Shown here: in pieces, positions 59,661 through 64,000 of the stretch
How the letters are laid out: each line of letters opens with the position of its first letter
Numbering within the stretch: the stretch's first letter is position 1
Source of the DNA: Saprospiraceae bacterium
GTDB taxonomy: Bacteria > Bacteroidota > Bacteroidia > Chitinophagales > Saprospiraceae
NCBI GenBank assembly: GCA_016710115.1
Contig: JADJLN010000002.1
Location: forward strand, 124,001-188,000
DNA: 64,000 nucleotides
Direction of reading: 5' to 3'
Notes under the pieces: model-generated
Told to the model about the DNA's origin: nothing
Database searches by the model: none
Seen by the model: the letters and a program-made list of their open reading frames with translations, nothing else
Translations under genes and position numbers: made by a program

Positions 59661-59669
59661 GTTCCTGTT

Positions 59670-60590
59670 GTCTTTGGTTCTCCTTTAGGCAGAGTTCCAG
59701 AAGCAGGTATTCATGCTGATTCCTGGTTCCTGATTCCTGGTTCCTCATTCCTCGGCCCTCATTCCTCGGCCCCACTTCCGACTTCCGACTTCCGCTTTCC
59801 GACTTCCCACTTCCGTTACTGGTTTTTCAGTCCTCGGCCCTCATTCCTCGGCCCTCATTCCGGCCCAGCCTTCCGACTTCCGACTTCCGCTTCCGACTTC
59901 CCACTTCCGTTACTGGTTTTTCAGTCCTCGGCCCTCATTCCTCGGCCCTCATTCCTGGCTTCAGCCTTCCCACTTCCAATTTCCGACTTCCGATTTCCGA
60001 CTTCCACTTCCAATTCCCACTTCCGTTACTGGTTTTTCGGTCCTCGGCCCTCATTCCTCGGCCCTCATTCCTGGCTTCAGCCTTCCCACTTCCAATTTCC
60101 GACTTCCGATTTCCGACTCTCCACTCCCCTTCCCCTTCCTCTCCGTTCTGGCCTCTCCTCGGCCTCTCCCGGCACTTCCGCTTTCCGACTTCCCTTTCAC
60201 TTCCGACTTCCACTTCCACTTCCACTTCCGCTTTCCACTTCCGACTTCCGTTACTGGTTTTTTCGGTCCTCGGCCCTCATTCCTCGGCCCCACTTCCGCT
60301 TTCCGACTTCCGACTTCCGCTTTCCGACTTCCGCTTTCCGACTTCCCACTTCCGACTTCCCACTTCCCACTTCCCACTTCCACTTCCGCTTTCCGACTTC
60401 CCACTTCCGACTTCCCACTTCCCACTTCCACTTCCGCTTTCCCACTTCCCACTTCCGTTACTGGTTTTTCGGTCCTCGGCCCTCATTCCTCGGCCCCACT
60501 TCCGCTTTCCGACTTCCGCTTTCCGACTTCCGCTTTCCGACTTCCGCTTTCCGACTTCCCACTTCCGACTTCCCACTTCCCTGCCTCGCC
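59670..60590 (+). repeat. Large composite heptamer array (~0.9 kb)
   Basis: Almost entirely 7-bp units: ATTCCTG/GTTCCTG at the left, then GGCCCTC/ATTCCTC blocks and long runs of ACTTCCG, ACTTCCC and CTTTCCG. A higher-order unit beginning GTTACTGGTTTTTC and followed by the GGCCCTC block recurs at 59815, 59909, 60025, 60250 and 60457. No ORF of any known family lies within it; long minus-strand ORFs rich in Gly-Ser-Lys-Glu are translations of the repeat. Confidence 0.95.
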
Positions 60591-60783
60591 TGCAGCCAGG
60601 CGCTTTCCTCAATGGCGTCTCTTCGGTTCCATTTTGGCATCTCCCTTGCAACTCAGTTGGACCTGGACAGTTATACTATCCAACGAATTTGCTCGTTTCA
60701 TGCAATGTGCCCGTCGGGATTCCTTCAGACAAAGTAGATTTGCATCTGATGCCTGAGCGCGGTTGCCGTTAAAGTCCTCCATC

Positions 60784-61689
60784 ATGAAGTACCTTTTTCT
60801 CTCTCTCTGTATTGTCCTGGTGTCTCTGTCCTCCCTTTCCGGGCAGGAATTGAAAGTGGATATTATCGTCAATACGCCTCGCCTCCAAAGTGTCGACCCC
60901 CAGGTTTTTCAGACCTTAAAAACGGCCATCAAGGAGTTCATGAATAACCAGCCGTTCACCGAGGATGTATTTGAGCTGGAAGAACGAATCGAGGTCACGA
61001 TCCAACTGACCATCAAAGATGAATACAGCTTGAACTCCTTCGGGGCCGACATGTCCATCCAGGCCGTTCGGCCGGTGTATGGAAGCAATTACAAGTCGTC
61101 CATTCTCATGCATGTCGACAAGGATGTGACTTTCACCTACGACCAGTACCAACCCATCGTTTTCAGTCGAAACGCCTTTGTCGACAACCTGTCTTCAATC
61201 CTCTCCTTTTATGCGTATTACATCCTCGGTCTGGACTATGATACCTATTCCAAAGGAGGTGGCGAACCCTATTTCCAGGCCGCCCAGGAGGTCATCAATA
61301 TGATCCCGACATCTGTTACCGGCAGCAATAAGGGATGGAAACCGACTGATGGCAATCGAAATCGGTACTGGATGGTAGAAAATGCGTTGAATCCGACCTT
61401 CCGAGCCATGCGTGAAGCATCCTACACCTACCACCTCAAAGGACTGGATGAAATGCATCGGGATCCGGCAAAAGGAAAGATCAATCTGTTGAAAGGCATC
61501 GATGCGATTGCAACCATCGCCAAGATCAACCGAAACAGCATGGCAATCCAGCTATTTGCCAATGCCAAGAATCAGGAGATCATCGAAATCTTCAAGGAGG
61601 CAGACATGGGAATGAAACGCCAGGTCCGCGACCTGATGGGATTGATCGACCCGGCGAATGCATCGCGGTACAACCAGATCGGTCTGTAA
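60784..61689 (+). CDS. DUF4835 family protein (PorD-like, type IX secretion)
   Basis: 301 residues with a signal peptide (KYLFLSLCIVLVSLSSLSGQ). It has the DUF4835 pattern: ELKVDIIVNTPRLQSVDPQVFQTL, NQPFTEDVFELEERIE, VRPVYGSNYKSSIL, SILSFYAYYILGLDYDTYS. The family is assigned to T9SS component PorD. ATG 60784 is chosen because it opens directly into the signal peptide. The presence of a giant T9SS substrate and PorX in the same window fits. Confidence 0.85.
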   Translation: MKYLFLSLCIVLVSLSSLSGQELKVDIIVNTPRLQSVDPQVFQTLKTAIKEFMNNQPFTEDVFELEERIEVTIQLTIKDEYSLNSFGADMSIQAVRPVYGSNYKSSILMHVDKDVTFTYDQYQPIVFSRNAFVDNLSSILSFYAYYILGLDYDTYSKGGGEPYFQAAQEVINMIPTSVTGSNKGWKPTDGNRNRYWMVENALNPTFRAMREASYTYHLKGLDEMHRDPAKGKINLLKGIDAIATIAKINRNSMAIQLFANAKNQEIIEIFKEADMGMKRQVRDLMGLIDPANASRYNQIGL

Positions 61690-61780
61690 CCACTCCATAG
61701 CCACGTATCCAAATCTGCATCACGCCCTGGTTTCACCGGGACATCTCACCTAGAACCAGCCTGTCAGTGAAGGCTGATAT

Positions 61781-62983
61781 TCAGCCGCGCGGATAGATCA
61801 AAAAATATTTTTTTGTGATCCGCTCCCGAATGGGGGAATCCGTTTCATCCGAATAGGGAACCAGTTTTCCCGATTTTTTCAGGATCAGGATCTCATCATC
61901 TCCCTCCAGATAGGCTTTGGACTCTTCCTGGCCGGTGATCACCAGTTGCGCCCAATCCTTCGTGAGTGACTCAAACCGCTGCCGGGTCAACTCGTGAGCG
62001 GTGGCAAGCAATTCTTCAGAAGGCGCCTGCCGATCCAGATAAACCTTGAACAGTCGCCGATCCAGTAAGGAATTGGCCATGAACTGCAACAGGAAATCAT
62101 CAGCATTACGGAGTTCTTTCAGTTCATGAAGAATGTCAATATCGTCGAGCCGGGTGTACTCACTTAAAATGGAGTGAACAGGCAGACTGCGATCGGATGG
62201 AAAATCCAGGATGGATTTCAAAGTGGGCGAAATCGCCTGTCGCAACCCTTCTCGGTGCATGCGTGCCAGGCGCCCCAGGGCCAGGATCAGCATCTGTTCA
62301 GCAGCGAGTACCGTCTTATGCAGATAGACCTGCCAGTACATCAGCCGACGGGCGATCAGGAACTTCTCGATTGAATACACACCTTTTTCCTCGACAACCA
62401 GTTTCCCATCCACGACATGGAGCATCTTGACGATGCGATCATATCCGATCACCCCTTCATGGACACCGGTAAAAAAACTGTCCCGGTTGAGGTAGTCCAT
62501 CCGATCCATATCGAGCTGCCCCGACACCAGCTGGTGGAGGAACGGTTTCGAATAGGTATTGGCAAAAATGGAGAGCGCCAGATCGAGCCGGCCGTTGAAT
62601 TCACTGTTCAATGCCTGCATGATCGCCTGGGAAAGTTCCTCATGGTGATAGGGCAACAGGGTGTGTTCGAGCACATGACTGAACGGCCCGTGGCCTATAT
62701 CGTGCAGCAGGATGGCGATCTGGACTGCCTCTGCTTCTTCATCTGAAATAGCCACATCCTTGCTTCTCAGGACTTCGATCGTGGATTGCATCAGATGGAG
62801 CGCCCCGAGCGCATGCTGGAATCGCGTGTGAAGCGCACCCGGATAGACAAAATCCGTCATCCCCAACTGGCGTATCCGCCGGAGGCGCTGAAACCAGGGA
62901 TGTTCGACCAGATCCATCAGGATACCGCGGGGAATGGTCACAAATCCGTACACCGGATCGTTGAAAATTTTATGTGCCGCCAT
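61781..62983 (-). CDS. HD-domain phosphohydrolase (dGTPase-like)
   Basis: About 400 residues from ATG 62983 (MAAHKIFNDPVYGFVTIPRG). The HD motif is in AILLHDIGHGPFSHVLEHTL, with HTRFQHALGALHLM before it and QLDMDRMDYLNRDSFFTGV after it, as in the dGTPase-related YdhJ-type group of HD hydrolases. Predicted to hydrolyse nucleotides; substrate not determined. Intact. Confidence 0.9.
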   Translation of the reverse strand: MAAHKIFNDPVYGFVTIPRGILMDLVEHPWFQRLRRIRQLGMTDFVYPGALHTRFQHALGALHLMQSTIEVLRSKDVAISDEEAEAVQIAILLHDIGHGPFSHVLEHTLLPYHHEELSQAIMQALNSEFNGRLDLALSIFANTYSKPFLHQLVSGQLDMDRMDYLNRDSFFTGVHEGVIGYDRIVKMLHVVDGKLVVEEKGVYSIEKFLIARRLMYWQVYLHKTVLAAEQMLILALGRLARMHREGLRQAISPTLKSILDFPSDRSLPVHSILSEYTRLDDIDILHELKELRNADDFLLQFMANSLLDRRLFKVYLDRQAPSEELLATAHELTRQRFESLTKDWAQLVITGQEESKAYLEGDDEILILKKSGKLVPYSDETDSPIRERITKKYFLIYPRG

Positions 62984-63182
62984 AGTCGGGTACGAAAACA
63001 GGTTTTGCGCTCGTTCATGCAAAGGTAAGCCGAAAGGATTATGCCATTGGAATGCTCTCATGAGCTTTGCAAATGCACTAATTTGCCGTACTTACCTCAC
63101 ACTTTCCATTCCGGATGACTGAACAGGCACCAAGAACAGAGTCCTCTCCAGTCATCAGTACCAAATCGAACACACCATCTAT

Positions 63183-64000
63183 ATGCCAAAGATCCTCTGG
63201 GCTGACGACGAAATCGACATTCTCAAACCACAAATCCTGTTCCTGCAGGATAAAGGTTATGAAGTGATCACTGTAACCAATGGATATGATGCCATTGAAG
63301 AATGTAGCCAGCAAAAAGATCTGGACATCATTTTCCTGGATGAATCCATGCCTGGGCTATCCGGACTGGAGACCCTCACACGGATCAAGGATGAACATCC
63401 GAATATCCCCATTGTCATGATCACCAAAAATGAAGCGGAGACTGTCATGGAAGAAGCCATTGGCAGCCGGATATCGGACTACCTGATCAAACCGGTGAAT
63501 CCGAACCAGATCCTGCTGACCATTAAAAAACTGACCGAGAACAAACGGCTGGTCAGTGAAAAGGTCATGACTGGATACCAGCAGGATTTTCGATCTATTC
63601 TCATGGATATCAACATGGCGGGATCCGTCAGCGAGTGGGTTGATATCTACAAGAAGATCATGAATTGGGAAATGAAAATGGATGCCTCCCGCAGCCAGGA
63701 TATGGCTGAAATCCTGAACACACAGAAGACGGAAGCCAACAGCGAGTTTTCCCGGTTTGTCGATCGTCACTACCACGACTGGATCGCTGATCCGGCCAAG
63801 GCCCCGACCATGTCCTGGAACCTGATGCGGGAAAAGGTCTTCCCCCGGTTGTCGGATGATCGTCCGACAATATTTATCCTTCTGGACAATCTCCGCTTCG
63901 ATCAGTGGAAGGTCCTTGCACCGATCATCTCCGAACGCTTCAGGATCACAGATGAGGAGTATTTTTTCAGTATTCTGCCTACCACTACTCAATACAGTCG
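63183..64000 (+). CDS. porX: PorX-type response regulator with PglZ domain, truncated by the window end
   Basis: The first 120 residues are a receiver domain: ILWADDEID acidic pocket, phospho-acceptor Asp in DIIFLDESMPG, and lysine in DYLIKPVNPNQIL. After a helical linker the PglZ domain starts (RPTIFILLDNLRFDQWKVLAPII) and runs off the window at residue ~272. This is the layout of PorX, the regulator of T9SS gene expression, whose PglZ domain is a phosphodiesterase. ATG 63183. Confidence 0.9.
   Translation, partial: MPKILWADDEIDILKPQILFLQDKGYEVITVTNGYDAIEECSQQKDLDIIFLDESMPGLSGLETLTRIKDEHPNIPIVMITKNEAETVMEEAIGSRISDYLIKPVNPNQILLTIKKLTENKRLVSEKVMTGYQQDFRSILMDINMAGSVSEWVDIYKKIMNWEMKMDASRSQDMAEILNTQKTEANSEFSRFVDRHYHDWIADPAKAPTMSWNLMREKVFPRLSDDRPTIFILLDNLRFDQWKVLAPIISERFRITDEEYFFSILPTTTQYS

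Noticed and set aside
59935..60651. Minus-strand ORFs rich in GSGKWEVGSRK
   Set aside because: Pure translation of the CTTCCGA-type array; open in several frames because the repeat lacks stops.

Overview
The window looks like the chromosome of a Bacteroidota member, most likely a Saprospiria-like lineage. The evidence is a giant surface protein ending in a type IX secretion (T9SS) type B C-terminal domain, T9SS sorting-domain remnants, a DUF4835 (PorD-like) gene, a PorX-type response regulator with a PglZ domain, the small Bacteroidota families DUF2853 and DUF2795, and start sites without strong Shine-Dalgarno sequences. The code is standard. Placement below phylum is inference.

Layout. 0-4.4 kb: a Fic-domain enzyme gene, then an AbiE-like toxin-antitoxin pair (winged-helix antitoxin and nucleotidyltransferase toxin) lying between two ~300-bp direct repeats that each carry a T9SS sorting-domain remnant. 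4.4-18.4 kb: one ~4,680-residue secreted adhesin with 22 HYR-like four-cysteine repeats, two tandem 798-residue modules and a gliding/T9SS C-terminal domain. It is interrupted by three frameshifts and one stop. 18.8-21.1 kb: a sulfur operon (two half-size YeeE/YedE transporters and a sulfide:quinone oxidoreductase). 21.3-23.3 kb: DUF2853, DinB and a degraded stretch. 23.3-40.5 kb: a polysaccharide precursor and sulfate activation region (WbpD, WbpA, a NusG paralogue, CysC, DUF2061, a second AbiEii-type TA pair, CysD, CysN, WbpB, a UDP-glucuronate epimerase, a DUF218 protein, ManC, Fcl, Gmd). 40.7-64 kb: mostly intact housekeeping genes (HutU, DUF2795, QueA, FabG, HU, split transketolase, a cystathionine gamma-synthase-type enzyme, RadC, an ABC exporter, DUF4835, an HD hydrolase, PorX) plus two membrane proteins, a metalloprotease lipoprotein and an OppC-like permease.

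The most unusual signal is in 25-40 kb. Nearly every gene junction holds a small cassette: one short ORF of the 23S-rRNA-intervening-protein four-helix-bundle family (five copies) or the GxxExxY family (one copy). Most are bounded left and right by short tandem repeats (mostly 7-bp period, sometimes 8-10 bp) whose right array is the reverse complement of the left. Repeat sequence differs between cassettes but matches within one. Arrays abut the start or stop codons of host genes, and similar heptamer runs lie in frame inside gmd and wbpB. Further arrays without an ORF occur at 18.7, 21.9, 25.3, 27.5, 28.9 and 59.7-60.6 kb. This looks like an undescribed family of repeat-bounded mobile cassettes.

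Many conserved genes, above all in 24-40 kb, contain single-base frameshifts while neighbours such as hutU, queA and fabG are intact. Sequencing or assembly error near repeats is the simplest reading, but real decay of a capsule locus cannot be excluded. Coordinates of frameshifted genes span the whole reconstructed gene.
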